Assembly: GCA_963775295.1 (NCBI GenBank)
Contig: CAVZIK010000006.1
Coordinates: 434,001-498,000, forward strand
Length of the DNA: 64,000 nt
Reading direction: 5' to 3'
DNA from: JAMDEO01 sp963775295
Lineage (GTDB): Bacteria; Actinomycetota; Thermoleophilia; RBG-16-64-13
The notes under the pieces: model-generated
What the model was told of the DNA's origin: nothing
Database searches by the model: none
What the model saw: only the letters and a program-made list of their open reading frames with translations
Part shown: positions 32,793-41,278 of the stretch, piece after piece
How positions within the stretch are numbered: the first letter of the stretch is position 1
How the letters are laid out: each line of letters starts with the position of its first letter
Program-made: the position numbers and the translations under genes

Positions 32793-33674
32793 TCAAACTT
32801 TCTTGACCCCTGCACGTCTGCCAAACAAGCCTTGGGGCAGGAATATGAGCACCAGAATGAACACCGCGTACGAAATGGCGTCCGCCCATCCTGCTCCGAT
32901 GTAGTAGGCTCCCAGGCTTTCTATGAGACCAAGGATCAAGCCCGCAGACAGCGCTCCCCACACGTTCCCGATACCTCCGAGGGCAAGCGCCACGAGAGCC
33001 TTGATGGCAAAAGTGAACCCATAGTTCGGGTCGAAAGAGTACACGGAGGCCATTACGACACCCGCCGTTCCCGCCAGCCCGATGCCGATAGCAAAGGCGA
33101 CTCCGGCCACGAAGTTCGAGTTGATTCCCAGAAGCGTCGTCGCTTGCATATCGGTTGAGGCCGCTCGCACGGCCGTGCCCACTCGGGTCTTCTTGAGAAA
33201 CCAGTACACGACAAAGGCGGCGAGAAGCGCGATCACCAGGGCCATAAGGCGCACGAAGGAGATGTTGATCTGACCGATCCTGATGGTGAAGCTCGCGTAG
33301 GAGGTGGAAACAAACCTCGGGTTAGCGGTCCAGACAGTCAGCATGAGGTTGTCGACCATGTACATCAAGCCGACTGCGAGAAGCAATGACACGTTCTTGT
33401 CCTCGTTCGCGGCTGCTTCCTTGAACAGGACGTAGAACAAGCCCATACCGACGAGGAACGCAACCGGCACGACAATGATGATGCTCAGATACGGGTCGAT
33501 GCCTGCTAACGTGAACAGCCAGTAGGACAGATAGGCGAAGAGAACGATGACCGTGCCCTGCGCGAGAAAGATGATCCTCATCGTGCCGAAGATAAGACTG
33601 AGGCCGATGGCGGCAATCCCGTACATGGTGCCGAAGAGGATTCCGTTGATGATGACCTGAAGTAGTATGCCCAT
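32793..33674 (-). CDS. livH: Branched-chain amino acid-type ABC permease LivH
   Basis: 293 aa, about 8 membrane helices, LivH features: GTMYGIAAIGLSLIFGTMRI at the start and the coupling loop TRVGTAVRAASTDMQATTLLGI in part, then ALVALALGGIGNVWGA. ATG overlaps the livF stop by one base (TGATG), with GGGAG 9 bases upstream, so it is translationally coupled to livF. Confidence 0.95.
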   Translation of the reverse strand: MGILLQVIINGILFGTMYGIAAIGLSLIFGTMRIIFLAQGTVIVLFAYLSYWLFTLAGIDPYLSIIIVVPVAFLVGMGLFYVLFKEAAANEDKNVSLLLAVGLMYMVDNLMLTVWTANPRFVSTSYASFTIRIGQINISFVRLMALVIALLAAFVVYWFLKKTRVGTAVRAASTDMQATTLLGINSNFVAGVAFAIGIGLAGTAGVVMASVYSFDPNYGFTFAIKALVALALGGIGNVWGALSAGLILGLIESLGAYYIGAGWADAISYAVFILVLIFLPQGLFGRRAGVKKV

Positions 33675-34420
33675 CAGACTTTGCTCCCGTAAGCCTTGAC
33701 CGCCCGCTCGCCCATGTAAGCCTTCCGAAGATCCTCGTCCGCGAGCAATGCTTCCCCGGTCCCGCTCATGACGATGTTGCCGGTCTTCATCACGTAGGCC
33801 TTGTCGCAGATCTTGAGGGCCATGTGAATGTTCTGCTCGATGAGAAGGATGGTCGTGCCCTGCTCATGGAGCGCCACGATGAGGTCGAAGATCTTTCTGG
33901 TCAGAATTGGGCTGAGCCCGAGCGAGGCTTCGTCGATCATGACCAGTTTGGGCAGCGCCATGACGGCGCGGGCCATGGCCAGCATCTGCTGCTCGCCACC
34001 GGAAAGCAGTCCGGCCTTTCCGTTCTCCCGATCTTTCAGCACCGGGAACAGGCCGTACACGCGCTCGAGGGAGGCCTTGATGCCGGAGCGCGCTTTGGGG
34101 AGGTACGCGCCTAGCCTCAGATTTTCGTAGACGGTGAGGTCGCCGAAGAGACGACGGCCTTCAGGCACCTGAACGATGCCCTTCTCCACACGACGCTTCG
34201 GGCTGAGTCGGCCCAGATCCTCGCCATCGAAGATAATCTGCCCGTGGCTCGGATGCAACAGACCTGAGATACTCTTTAGAAGAGTGGTCTTTCCAGCACC
34301 GTTGGCCCCCACTAGGGCCACGATCTGACCTTCTTCGACGACAAGGGACGCATCCCAGAGGGCCCGGACATCCCCGTAGGCTACGCTTAACTCCTTGACT
34401 TCAAGCAACTGGTTCGCCAA
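33674..34420 (-). CDS. livF: ABC transporter ATPase LivF
   Basis: 248-aa ABC ATPase: Walker A GANGAGKTT, signature LLSGGEQQM, Walker B LVMIDEASLGLS. The opening LLEVKELSVAYGDVRALWDA is LivF-type. A TTG start at 34420 has GAGG 6 bases upstream and lies inside the end of livG (20-base overlap). It drives transport through LivHM together with LivG. Confidence 0.95.
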   Translation of the reverse strand: MANQLLEVKELSVAYGDVRALWDASLVVEEGQIVALVGANGAGKTTLLKSISGLLHPSHGQIIFDGEDLGRLSPKRRVEKGIVQVPEGRRLFGDLTVYENLRLGAYLPKARSGIKASLERVYGLFPVLKDRENGKAGLLSGGEQQMLAMARAVMALPKLVMIDEASLGLSPILTRKIFDLIVALHEQGTTILLIEQNIHMALKICDKAYVMKTGNIVMSGTGEALLADEDLRKAYMGERAVKAYGSKV

Positions 34421-35138
34421 GGTACGCCTCTATCACTTTGGGGTTACACGCGACATCGTCTGGGCATCCGTCCGCGATCTTGGCGCCATAATCCAGCACG
34501 CCCACGCGGTCGCAGAAGTCCAGAACGGCATCCACCTTGTGTTCGATCCACAAGATGGAGAACTTCCTCTCCTCTTTGGTGGCTCGGATGACGCCGAGGA
34601 GATTCTGTATCTCAGTAGGAGTCAGGCCGGCCATGGGCTCGTCGAGAAGGATCAGCTTGGGCATCGACGCGAGTCCCATAGCGATCTCGAGCAGCCGCCG
34701 GTCGGATAGCGTCAAGTGCGCGGCTTGCACGTTGAGCTTATGGGTGAGTTCGACAAGCTCGATGGAGTCGAGCGCGCGTTCTTTCGGGCCGGTAGCCAAG
34801 TTCTTGGCCCCATAGACAGCCGCGGTCATGACGTTCTCGAAGACGGTCATCTTGAGAAAAGCCCTAACCAGTTGGTAGGTTCTGGCTATCCCGAGATGGC
34901 AAATCTTGAAGGGAGCCAGACCATTGATCTCCTGCTCCCGAAACTTGATACTGCCGCCATCCGGAGTGTAGATGGAGGTGATCATGTTAAAGACGGTGGT
35001 CTTCCCGGCCCCGTTCGGACCGATGAGGCCGACGATCTCCTCTTCGTTCACGGCGAAGTCTAGATCGACGATGACCTTGAGGCCTCCGAAATGCTTCGAA
35101 ACCTTATCTAATACTAGAAGCGGATCCCCCGCGGCCAT
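34401..35138 (-). CDS. livG: ABC transporter ATPase LivG
   Basis: 245-aa ABC ATPase: Walker A GPNGAGKTT, a LivG-type middle with ITSIYTPDGG and GIARTYQLVRAF, signature LTLSDRRLLEIAMGLA (a divergent signature lacking the usual LSGGQ; the family has LSYGxQR), Walker B LILLDEPMAGL. The C-terminal segment IEAYLGE is typical. ATG at 35138 has GGGAGG 8 bases upstream. First gene of the operon. Confidence 0.94.
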   Translation of the reverse strand: MAAGDPLLVLDKVSKHFGGLKVIVDLDFAVNEEEIVGLIGPNGAGKTTVFNMITSIYTPDGGSIKFREQEINGLAPFKICHLGIARTYQLVRAFLKMTVFENVMTAAVYGAKNLATGPKERALDSIELVELTHKLNVQAAHLTLSDRRLLEIAMGLASMPKLILLDEPMAGLTPTEIQNLLGVIRATKEERKFSILWIEHKVDAVLDFCDRVGVLDYGAKIADGCPDDVACNPKVIEAYLGEPVA

Positions 35139-35390
35139 GACGCTAACCTCCCTTGCCAGATGCGGCCGGCTCGAGCCCCCTGGCGACGAATGTCCCGCAA
35201 ACCGAGAACATCCGGTCGAGTGTGCCTACTAGTGCGTCCAAATAGTTCCCCCCAATCGGAACCGTTTCCCCATGCCACAGCCGGCCTGTGTCGGCTGCTG
35301 GCCCAACATAGCAGGAGGCACAACCTTTGTCCAGAACAATGCGCGTGATTGGTCGGACGCCTACGCGCTTTGGTCTGAAATTACCGCAAT
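35139..35390. other. Leader/intergenic region upstream of livG
   Basis: No gene with family features is present. An ORF-like stretch at 35160-35348 has no start context. The stretch CAGCCGGCCTGTGTCGGCTG near 35279-35298 can fold into a short hairpin. Confidence 0.4.
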
Positions 35391-35419
35391 ATGATATGGC
35401 CGGTGGTAGTTTTGACCAA
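35391..35419 (-). promoter_or_regulatory. Candidate promoter of the livGFHM operon
   Basis: Minus strand TTGGTC (35419-35414) and TATCAT (35396-35391), 17-base spacer, about 250 bases upstream of livG. The long leader that this implies (35139-35390) contains inverted GGCCGGC/GCCGGC-type pieces near 35280-35310 but no recognised riboswitch. Confidence 0.35.
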
Positions 35420-35502
35420 TGACACTACGCTTGTCCTGTCGGCTGGCGGATGATCCACAGTCACACTATTATACCGGCGCGCTCAAGTGCCTGGATCCGG
35501 AG

Positions 35503-35982
35503 GGGTCTCGATTCCTCGGACTGTCTAAGAAGCCACTGGCCGTTTTGACTCTGGCGCTTCTCGTTCTGGGCCTTGGGGGCACTCTGACCCCGGCCCGCTG
35601 TGGATCAAGATCCGACGGCACGACGACGACCGCGGCGCAGTCCCCGACCACGGTTGCGGCGAGCGCGACACCCCCGCGGCCGCCACAACAACGTTCGATG
35701 GCTATTTCACTATCGGTGCGCCCGGCGACAGGCGGCAGTGCCATGACGGGGTACGGAGCAGAAATAGGCTCTGGAAAAGGCCGTCGCAGATGTCAATCTC
35801 AACGGTGGCGCCATAGTCGACAGCGAGCACCTCAAGCTCCTCCTCAAGTTGGTAGACGATCAGAGTGCGTCGGTGTCACCAACGTGCAGCCGACGGGTTC
35901 CATGTCGAGCCAGAAACGAGTCTTGATGTTTCCGGACGAGAGCAGCACTTGGGACCGGTTCGTCCCTTGGGGCCCGCGCCGA
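35503..35982 (+). pseudogene. Decayed solute-binding lipoprotein gene (fourth copy of the tandem array)
   Basis: Pieces of a gene like the three intact receptors downstream are present in order but in shifting frames. Signal: LSKKPLAVLTLALLVLGLG, with ARCGSRSDGTTTT where the intact copies have AGCGSSSDDTTTT. Start of the mature domain: TTFDGYFTIGA, then AMTG. Next EKAVADVNLNGG and VDSEHLKLLLKLVDDQS, matching residues of the 38174 gene. Then a jump over roughly 300 residues to NVQPTGSM, QKRVLMFPD and FVPWGPR, which is the exact C-terminus of the family. It thus has at least two frameshifts and one large internal deletion and cannot make a receptor. Closest to the 38174-39493 copy. Confidence 0.85.
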
Positions 35983-36039
35983 GCGAGCCATGAGAGACGG
36001 CTTGCTCGGCTGAATGGCCGGTGGACGAGGTCGGCTTGA

Positions 36040-36340
36040 GTAACGACTCAGAGGCGCGCTTTCCTTTTGCCCGCATTTGGACCTGTTCCAAATTAGGAAC
36101 GCTTCGTAAGCTATTGGCTTGTAGTCGATACTGTTAGATGATAGTTTACGTCTGCGCAGACCAGGTTGCTTCTCAGGGACGCTAGAGGGGTTCGATGCCT
36201 GGAACGGTGACTTTGACCTCGCGTGTGGGGGTGTTTATCGGGACAGGGGGATCTATGGCATGACGATGCCCGAGCAGTACAGACCGCTAGGTTCTATCCA
36301 GCTATGTCCGTTGCATATTTTGGAATCGGAGGGGAATAAC
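36040..36340. other. Leader region of the first intact receptor gene
   Basis: No gene. A small inverted repeat GTTCC-N6-GGAAC lies at 36085-36100. A weak promoter-like pair TTGGCT (36114-36119) and GATGAT (36137-36142) has a 17-base spacer. The remaining 200 bases form a leader ending in GGAGGGG at 36328-36334. No known riboswitch was recognised. Confidence 0.4.
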
Positions 36341-37642
36341 GTGACAAAGAAGAGATTCTTTATTCTGACTTTGGTGTTTCTGGTTCTGGGTCTTATGTCC
36401 GTGGTGGCCCTCGCCGGCTGCGGATCCAGTTCCGACGACACCGCGACCACCGCCGCTCCTAGCGGCGACACGACCACAACCGCCGCCGGGGCGACCGACA
36501 CGACCGCCGCGGCGGGCGCGTTCGACGGCAAGATCACCGTCGGCGCCCTCGCCTCCATGACGGGTGCGAACGCCATGACCGGCGCCGAGATGAAATGGGC
36601 CTACGAACAGGCTGTCAAAGACATCAACGCCGCAGGCGGCGTGGACGTCGCAGGCAAGAAGATGGAGCTCGAGCTCAAGTTCGTCGACGATAAGACCGAC
36701 AACACCGAAGGTGCCGCGGCCGTCGAAAAGCTGATCAAGGTTGAAGGCCTCAAACTCATCCTAGGTACCAACATCACCCCGATCAACCTCGCTGCGGGCA
36801 TCGTGGCTGAGAAGTACCAAGCGTACTACCAGATATCGACCAGCTGGACGGACTATATCGAAGCTCAGAAGTTCAAGTGGGTTTCGGATGTCTTCTTCAC
36901 TCCCGCGACCGCGGTCGAAGTGCCGTTCAACGTCGTGGATCTCCAGCCTCAAGCCGAACGGCCGCAGAACTGGTGCATGCTGACCGAGGACAACACTGAC
37001 GGTCAAGGTCTGGCCGATGGCGCCGTCGCCACGGCCCAAGCCCATGGCTATCCCGCGCCCATGGTCGAGAAGTATACCCCGGGCACCAAAGACTTCTCTT
37101 CCATCATCCTGAAGCTGAAGCAGAAGAATATCGACGCTCTCATCCTTCTCATCTCGCCTGCCGACGGAATCACTTTCGTGAAGCAGATGAAGGAGCAGGA
37201 GTACTCACCGAAGGTCATCTTCGGTTGGAAAGGCTTCTGGCCGAGCGAGTTCCAACAAGGCTTGGGTGCCGACGCCAACTACATGGGTCACGACGGTTTC
37301 TGGTCTGAAGACAACGGCCAACCCGGCTCCAAAGCTTTGGGAGAAGCCTTCAAGGCTGATCACAATGGCCTCGACTCCGTGAGCATCGGTCTCTCCTACG
37401 CTAGTGTGCAGGTTTTGGCTCAGGCCATCACGGCGGCAGGCTCGACCGACCCGGCCGCCGTGCGCGACGCCGTATTCGGTCACACTTTCAAAGCCACCAC
37501 CGTGGGCGATGTCACCTATAGCGCAACGGGTATCGCAAACGTGCCGTGCTACGGACTTTGGTGGAAAGACGGCAAGCGTATCCAGTACTGGCCCGACGCT
37601 GGCAACAAGTGGGAATGGTTCGTGCCCTGGAATCAGAGGTAA
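36341..37642 (+). CDS. Solute-binding lipoprotein A of the tandem array (LivK-like)
   Basis: 433 aa. Signal with lipobox ALAGC (Cys27), a 35-residue Thr/Ala/Asp linker, then a type 1 binding domain starting ITVGALASMTGANAMTGAE. Conserved stretches shared with the two copies downstream include ITPINLAAG, YTPGTKDFSS, LISPADGITF, GWKGFWP, NGLDSVSIGL and the C-terminus FVPWNQR. GTG at 36341 has GGAGGGG 6 bases upstream, the same start context as its paralogues. It is a receptor for the divergent livGFHM transporter by position. The ligand is unknown; the changes between copies (for example ISTSWTD versus SVVTWTND) lie in likely pocket loops. Confidence 0.92.
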   Translation: MTKKRFFILTLVFLVLGLMSVVALAGCGSSSDDTATTAAPSGDTTTTAAGATDTTAAAGAFDGKITVGALASMTGANAMTGAEMKWAYEQAVKDINAAGGVDVAGKKMELELKFVDDKTDNTEGAAAVEKLIKVEGLKLILGTNITPINLAAGIVAEKYQAYYQISTSWTDYIEAQKFKWVSDVFFTPATAVEVPFNVVDLQPQAERPQNWCMLTEDNTDGQGLADGAVATAQAHGYPAPMVEKYTPGTKDFSSIILKLKQKNIDALILLISPADGITFVKQMKEQEYSPKVIFGWKGFWPSEFQQGLGADANYMGHDGFWSEDNGQPGSKALGEAFKADHNGLDSVSIGLSYASVQVLAQAITAAGSTDPAAVRDAVFGHTFKATTVGDVTYSATGIANVPCYGLWWKDGKRIQYWPDAGNKWEWFVPWNQR

Positions 37643-37712
37643 CGCGCCTAGAAACTAGCGGGACCTCACAAGGCCATAGAAGTGGTCCACAGGTCTCGGT
37701 GATCCGGTGACA

Positions 37713-37753
37713 AAGAACCCGCCTTCTTCGTTCGATGGAGAAGGCGGGTTCTT
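37713..37753 (+). terminator. Terminator after receptor A
   Basis: AAGAACCCGCCTTCT (37713-37727) pairs with AGAAGGCGGGTTCTT (37739-37753), a perfect 15-bp stem followed by CTCTTT. Confidence 0.85.
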
Positions 37754-37989
37754 CTCTTTGCGCCCCGTTTAGGGACGAAGCGGCCGTTCATCAGACCCGG
37801 TCTTGCGAACGACGCCATGTGTCCTTCTTCAATCACTTGCCTTGTCGAGTTCGGGCGGGCTCGGTGACACCGCATTCGGTTTTTTCTTCTCCGGAACTGC
37901 ATGCTCTTACTCCAGAATCTCTACAAAGCGAGAAGGCCTAAAATCTGCCCATTAAGAACAAGAACTATCGTTTATACCCCTTCAGGTAC

Positions 37990-38018
37990 TTGACAGGAGA
38001 CGGGACGTGGACGAAAAT
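37990..38018 (+). promoter_or_regulatory. Promoter of receptor B
   Basis: TTGACA (37990-37995, perfect -35) and GAAAAT (38013-38018) separated by 17 bases; the start codon is about 155 bases downstream, leaving an untranslated leader (38025-38173) with no recognised riboswitch. Between the terminator at 37753 and this promoter no gene is visible. Confidence 0.5.
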
Positions 38019-38173
38019 CTCCCTTCCACCTTTCGCGGTGGGCGTGGCCGGCCAGGTAAGAGTAGCCAGAGACTTGGGGAGGCAAGCACGTTAGGGACGA
38101 TAGGGCGGTCACGTTCCGACGGTGTCTATCAATCAAAGCGTTAATTGTCCAGACACGTATTTTGGGGGATATT

Positions 38174-39493
38174 GTGACCAAGAAGGGACTGCTCGTCCTG
38201 ACCCTGTCTATCCTTGCTATCGCCATGGTATCGGCTCTGCTGCTAGCCGGATGCGGATCCAGTTCAGATGATACGACCACCACCGTAGCTCCGGCTACGA
38301 CGACGACTGCAGGGTCAACCGCAACCACTACCGCGGGTTCTACCGACACCACCGTAGCGGCCACCACAACCTTTGACGGCGAACTCGCCATCGGCGCGCT
38401 CAACTCGCAGACCGGCGACAACGCCATGACCGGTGCCGAGCAGAAGTGGGCACAGCAGAAAGCGGTCGACGATGTCAACGCCAAGGGCGGGGTCGTGGTC
38501 GACGGAAAGCATCTCAAGCTCGTGCTTAAGTTCGTCGACGATCAGAGCGACTCTAACCAGGGCGCAGCCGCCATGGAAAAACTCATCAAGGTCGAGGGCA
38601 TCAAGCTCATCCTGAGCTCGAACATCACCCCGATCAACCTTGCCGCCGCTACCGTCGCCGACAAGTATCAAGCGTATTTCCAGATCAGCACTAGCTGGAC
38701 CGACGCCGTCGCCGCCCAGAAGTTCAAGTGGGCCTCCGACGTCTTCTTCACCCCGGCTGCGGCCGCCGAAGTGCCGTTTGGCATGGTCGAAGAGAAGCCC
38801 GCCGCCGAGCGGCCGACGAAATGGGCTGAACTCATGGAGGACAATACTGACGGCCAGGGCTTGGGGGCCGGCGTGAAAGCGATTGCTGCAGAACACGGCA
38901 TCACTATCGCCGACTACGAGTCCTACACTCCTGGCACCAAGGATTTCTCCTCGGTTATCCTCAAGTTCAAGCAGCAACAGATCGACGGACTTGTCATCCT
39001 CATCTCCCCGGCAGACGGTATCACCCTGCTCAAACAGATGAAGGAACAAGACTACTCGCCCAAGTTCATCTTTGGTTGGAAGGGTTTCTGGCCCACAGAG
39101 TTCATGTCGGCTCTCGGCCCCGACTCCGACTACGTCGGTCATGATGGTTTCTGGAGTGCTGACAACGGCCAGCCCGGTTCCAAGGAACTCGGCGACGCCT
39201 TCACCGCGGATCACAATGGTCTTGACTCCGTGAGCATCGGCCTCCCCTACGCTTCCGTACAAGTGCTCGCCCAAGCGATCACCAACGCCAACTCCAGCGA
39301 TCCCGCCGCCGTACGCGACGCGGTCTGGGGCCATACGTTCAGCGGAACCACCATGGGTGACATCACTTACGATGCTGCCGGTATCGCCAACGTGCAGCCG
39401 TACGGCCTCATGTGGATGAACCAGAAACGGGTCCTGATCTATCCCGATCAAGGCAACCAGTGGGATTGGTTCGTGCCCTGGGGTCAACGTTAG
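38174..39493 (+). CDS. Solute-binding lipoprotein B of the tandem array (LivK-like)
   Basis: 439 aa, lipobox LLAGC (Cys27), a long Thr-rich linker of about 40 residues, then LAIGALNSQTGDNAMTGAE and the full binding domain ending FVPWGQR. By eye it is the closest relative of receptor A and of the decayed copy at 35.5 kb. GTG at 38174 has GGGGG 5 bases upstream; the TTG at 38162 lies before that site and is not favoured. It has its own promoter and terminator, so it can be expressed apart from its paralogues. Confidence 0.92.
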   Translation: MTKKGLLVLTLSILAIAMVSALLLAGCGSSSDDTTTTVAPATTTTAGSTATTTAGSTDTTVAATTTFDGELAIGALNSQTGDNAMTGAEQKWAQQKAVDDVNAKGGVVVDGKHLKLVLKFVDDQSDSNQGAAAMEKLIKVEGIKLILSSNITPINLAAATVADKYQAYFQISTSWTDAVAAQKFKWASDVFFTPAAAAEVPFGMVEEKPAAERPTKWAELMEDNTDGQGLGAGVKAIAAEHGITIADYESYTPGTKDFSSVILKFKQQQIDGLVILISPADGITLLKQMKEQDYSPKFIFGWKGFWPTEFMSALGPDSDYVGHDGFWSADNGQPGSKELGDAFTADHNGLDSVSIGLPYASVQVLAQAITNANSSDPAAVRDAVWGHTFSGTTMGDITYDAAGIANVQPYGLMWMNQKRVLIYPDQGNQWDWFVPWGQR

Positions 39494-39562
39494 AATTGTG
39501 CTTCTAGGTAGAGATTGCCCGGTGAAATAGCGGGCAGGTGCGTCGACTCTTGACCACCGATG

Positions 39563-39597
39563 AAGCCCCCCTCCCTGAGTAGCAGGGAGGGGGGCTT
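39563..39597 (+). terminator. Terminator after receptor B
   Basis: AAGCCCCCCTCCCTG (39563-39577) pairs perfectly with CAGGGAGGGGGGCTT (39583-39597), 5-base loop, then TGCTCTT. From here to 39829 no gene is seen; only the leader of receptor C. Confidence 0.88.
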
Positions 39598-39829
39598 TGC
39601 TCTTACAACGACATGATGAGCGCTTGGCACTGCCCGTTCTTGTGGTTGTCCCCGATGAGTGATAGCGTCGCTACACAGTTGGGACGGACAACGTCGGGGG
39701 TGGCATTCCGTCCATGACCCACAGGCGAAATTGAGGGAGATGTCTATGGCGTAGACGTGTTTGATCAACTCTGCTCCTAAGGTCTTTGGCAACTGTGCAT
39801 TAGCTTCGAGTATACGTTGGGGGGGTATC

Positions 39830-41158
39830 GTGAGAAGCAAGAAGATGCTTGTTGTAAGCCTGTTTGCACTGGTTCTGGGCCTGATGTCCGTGGCGCTCCT
39901 GGCAGCCTGCGGGTCAAGTGCGGACGACACCGCGACGACTGCTCCGCCGGCGACGACTGCGACGACCGTAGCCCCGAGTGGCGATACCACGACCACCGCC
40001 GGGGGCACTGGGACAACCGTGGGGGCGGTCTCGTTTGATGGCGATCTCGTGGTAGGCGCGGTCATCACCCTCACAGGTGGGGGAGCCATGGGTGGTGCCG
40101 AGCAGAAGTGGGCCTACGACAAGGCCGTCGCCGACATCAATGCCGCCGGCGGCGTCGACGTCGCGGGCAAGAAGATGAGGCTCGTCCTCAAGTACGTGGA
40201 TGACAAGAGCGACTCGACCGAGGCCGCGGCGGCCGTCGAGAAGCTGGTCAAAGTCGAGGGTTTGAGGATCATCCTGAGTACCCAGGTATCGCCGATCAAC
40301 CTGGCGGCCGGCTCTGCTGCCGAGAAATACCAGGCGTTCTACCAGTCGGTCGTGACTTGGACCAACGATTGCCGCGACCAGAAGTACAAATGGGTGGCGG
40401 ATCACTTCTTTGCACCTTGGGAAGTCGCGGAAGTGCCGTTCAAAATGGTGGAACTCCAGCCTGCGGCCGACCGGCCGACCAAATGGGGCATCCTAACAGA
40501 GGACAACGCTGACGGCCAGGGCCTCGGCGCTGGCATCAAGCAGGTAGCTGAGAACTACACCTGGATGAAGGTCGCGTCCTACCAGACCTATACGCCCGGC
40601 GCCAAGGACTTCTCCTCGATCATCCTCAAGTTCAAAGAGGCAGACGTGGACGCGGTCGTGACCCTGGTTTCGCCGGCGGATGGTATTACCTTCACCAAGC
40701 AGATGAAGGAGCAGAACTTCGCTCCCAAATACATGATGGGCTGGAAAGGTTTCTGGCCGACGGAGTATTCGTCAGCGCTGGGCACCGACTCCAACTACGT
40801 CTGTTTCGACGCGTTCTGGTCTGAAGACCAGCCCAACCCTGGTGCCAAGGCACTGGGCGAGGCCTACAAAGCAGAGCATAACGGCCTCGATTCCGTGAGC
40901 ATCGGCCTCTTCTATGCCAATGTGCAGATCCTTGCCCAGGCCATCACCAACGCGGGCTCAACCGACCCGGCAGCCGTCAGGGACGCCGTCTTCGGCGGCA
41001 CGTTCAAAGGCACCACCATGGGCGACGTGGTATACGCCGACGATGGCATAGCCAACGTGATCCCGCTTGGCGAACAATGGATGGACGGCAAGCGTGTGGT
41101 CATCTATCCGGACCAAGGCAACCAGATGGAGTGGTTCAAGCCCTGGGGCCAGAGGTAA
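39830..41158 (+). CDS. Solute-binding lipoprotein C of the tandem array (LivK-like)
   Basis: 442 aa, lipobox LLAAC (Cys27), Thr/Ala-rich linker, domain start LVVGAVITLTGGGAMGGAE, end FKPWGQR. It is the most diverged copy: GWKGFWP and YTPGAKDFSS are kept, but the pocket-side segments differ (SVVTWTNDCRDQ in place of ISTSWTD, CFDAFWSEDQPNPG in place of GHDGFWS). This fits a different ligand from A and B. GTG at 39830 has a run of seven G 4-5 bases upstream, as in the other copies. Confidence 0.92.
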   Translation: MRSKKMLVVSLFALVLGLMSVALLAACGSSADDTATTAPPATTATTVAPSGDTTTTAGGTGTTVGAVSFDGDLVVGAVITLTGGGAMGGAEQKWAYDKAVADINAAGGVDVAGKKMRLVLKYVDDKSDSTEAAAAVEKLVKVEGLRIILSTQVSPINLAAGSAAEKYQAFYQSVVTWTNDCRDQKYKWVADHFFAPWEVAEVPFKMVELQPAADRPTKWGILTEDNADGQGLGAGIKQVAENYTWMKVASYQTYTPGAKDFSSIILKFKEADVDAVVTLVSPADGITFTKQMKEQNFAPKYMMGWKGFWPTEYSSALGTDSNYVCFDAFWSEDQPNPGAKALGEAYKAEHNGLDSVSIGLFYANVQILAQAITNAGSTDPAAVRDAVFGGTFKGTTMGDVVYADDGIANVIPLGEQWMDGKRVVIYPDQGNQMEWFKPWGQR

Positions 41159-41228
41159 AGACCTGAAGCGTCGCGCGTCTGATGCGCCAGCAGGCGTCGT
41201 CGGGACGCGCGGCCGACCAGTCAGGCAA

Positions 41229-41266
41229 GAAGCCCCCGCCTCTTTTTGACGAGAGGCGGGGGCTTC
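41229..41266. terminator. Shared terminator between receptor C and ileS
   Basis: GAAGCCCCCGCCTCT (41229-41243) pairs perfectly with AGAGGCGGGGGCTTC (41252-41266). It lies between two convergent genes, 12 bases past the ileS stop, and T-rich bases follow on the plus strand. Confidence 0.88.
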
Positions 41267-41278
41267 AGTCTTCCGGGT

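Noticed and set aside
36040..39829. A shared riboswitch in the leaders of the three receptor genes
   Set aside because: The three leaders were compared by eye and share only the G-rich ribosome-binding site and GTG start; no common structured block was seen.
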